This document shows, piece after piece, positions 6,646 to 7,494 of a DNA stretch of 7,494 nt. This stretch comes from DASROJ01 sp035646975 (lineage in GTDB: Bacteria > Acidobacteriota > Polarisedimenticolia > JACPZX01 > DASXTC01). Position numbers and translations under genes: made by a program. The stretch's first letter is position 1. Every line of letters starts with the position of its first letter. The DNA is taken from NCBI GenBank assembly GCA_035646975.1, contig DASROJ010000047.1:1-7494 (forward strand), written 5' to 3'. The notes beneath the pieces were generated by a model. The model did no database searches. It saw only the letters and a list, made by a program, of their open reading frames with translations, and was not told where the DNA came from.

Positions 6646-7494
6646 ATGAAATCGATTGGCCTCGCCCTGTTGATCGCGATGCCGGCCTCTGCTATCGCGG
6701 TCGGGGTGGATGAAGGACTTCCGATCGACCGCGCGTGGAGCGGTTCACGGGTATGGGATGACGGGCTGGCCGAGGTGGCGCACTACGACTCTCACCGTCT
6801 CGTCTACGCCGAGGACCGGACCTTCGAGACGATCCTGATCACGGTCAAGGAGGACTTCGACCGGGCACGAGCGGTGAAAGCCGATCCGCCGTATGAAGGG
6901 CGGGACCTGATGACGGTGCTCAAGCTGAACATCATCTCCCGCATCGACACGCAGAACTATCCATACTTCTACATGGCCTCATTGTTCGTCAGAAGAGACG
7001 ATCCACGCCAGGTCGTCAAGCTGGCAGCCAGCAGCCAGGAGTGGTGCGGAACGACATTCAGGGAGCTCGTGACCTGGGACGGACCACCGCGCCTCGAGAC
7101 TCATTCCTATTTCGACGCGCAGGGGGACGGAAAAGCTGCCATCGAGCTTGGCGATGGCGTGCTGCTCGAAGAACAGCTGTTGCTGCTCGCCAGGGCTGCG
7201 GATCTCCGACCGGGCCAGGAGTATCGCCTCCGCGTTTACGACTCGCAGATCGGCAACTCGACAGGACCACCGGCCCTCCATCCGATGGTCGCGACGCTGT
7301 CGGGCGAGGAATCGCTCGTGACACCGGCGGGCACGTTCATGGCGGACCGGCTCGAGGTTCGGCCGGCGCCGCCGGCATCGGGCCAGGGATCCGCACGGGC
7401 CGCTTCGACCATTTCAACCATGGTTTTCTGGATCCGGAAGGGGGGCGAGCGGGCGCTGTTGAAATTCACGTCAACGGACGGCCGCAGCCTGATC
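6646..7494 (+). CDS. Secreted protein of an uncharacterised conserved family (SSQEWCG motif), runs off the right edge
   Basis: An open frame of 283 codons runs from the ATG at 6646 to the end of the window without a stop, so the C-terminus is missing. GAAGGGG lies seven bases upstream. Residues 1-18 are a signal peptide (K2, hydrophobic core, A-S-A-I-A), so the protein is exported. The mature part has the pattern of a family common in Bacteroidetes and found in other phyla: W37-DDGLAEVAHYD, T66-VKEDF, V77-KAD, V91-LKLN, Y105-PYFYMASLF and S129-S-Q-E-W-C-G135. The C-terminal part (F261-WIRKGGERALLKF) resembles the end of DUF3108-like periplasmic proteins. Members are often labelled septum formation inhibitor Maf. 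That label cannot be right for an exported protein lacking the nucleotide-pyrophosphatase motifs of Maf. No function is known to me. The gene follows the methyltransferase gene by 17 bp and is probably in its operon. Confidence 0.8.
   Translation, partial: MKSIGLALLIAMPASAIAVGVDEGLPIDRAWSGSRVWDDGLAEVAHYDSHRLVYAEDRTFETILITVKEDFDRARAVKADPPYEGRDLMTVLKLNIISRIDTQNYPYFYMASLFVRRDDPRQVVKLAASSQEWCGTTFRELVTWDGPPRLETHSYFDAQGDGKAAIELGDGVLLEEQLLLLARAADLRPGQEYRLRVYDSQIGNSTGPPALHPMVATLSGEESLVTPAGTFMADRLEVRPAPPASGQGSARAASTISTMVFWIRKGGERALLKFTSTDGRSLI

Noticed and set aside
6646..7494. Annotation of the last gene as septum formation inhibitor Maf
   Set aside because: Maf proteins are cytoplasmic nucleotide pyrophosphatases of about 200 residues. 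This protein has a signal peptide, exceeds 283 residues and lacks the Maf motifs.

Overview
This is a GC-rich chromosomal window (mostly G/C in third codon positions) from a bacterium that I cannot name with certainty. A secreted GWxTD-domain protein next to a fused MFS/spermidine-synthase-type membrane protein, together with a GT39-type glycosyltransferase carrying a TPR-like tail, is most like Acidobacteriota or a related deep-branching phylum. That placement is inference. No mobile element, tRNA, rRNA, CRISPR array or phage gene is visible, and the coding density is high.

Layout. The left third is a leftward operon: a secreted GWxTD-domain protein (2439 to 919), then a polytopic membrane protein (922 running off the left edge) whose GTG start overlaps the GWxTD stop in a GTGA. 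The right two thirds run rightward. They hold a GT-C glycosyltransferase (2498-4192), a SurA/parvulin-type peptidyl-prolyl isomerase that looks like a lipoprotein (4247-5284), an RlmI-type 23S rRNA methyltransferase (5402-6628), and a secreted protein of an uncharacterised conserved family (6646 to the right edge). The two arms diverge from a 58-bp intergenic region.

Regulation visible in the sequence. The GWxTD gene has an extended -10 box six bases from its ATG, so its mRNA may be leaderless. The isomerase gene has the best promoter in the window (TTGAAA, 17 bp, TATACT). Its -35 box overlaps the stop codon of the glycosyltransferase gene, and its spacer is occupied by a perfect 9-bp inverted repeat. 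The methyltransferase gene and the last gene are 17 bp apart, and each has a good Shine-Dalgarno sequence.

How the genes work together. Four of the six products are membrane or exported proteins, so an envelope theme is reasonable: a lipid-linked sugar transferase, a periplasmic folding factor, and two secreted proteins of unknown role. The rRNA methyltransferase is a housekeeping gene. I do not see a self-evident new multi-gene system. The best leads are the dyad inside the isomerase promoter, the translationally coupled GWxTD/membrane-protein pair, the altered parvulin active site, and the uncharacterised SSQEWCG-family protein.
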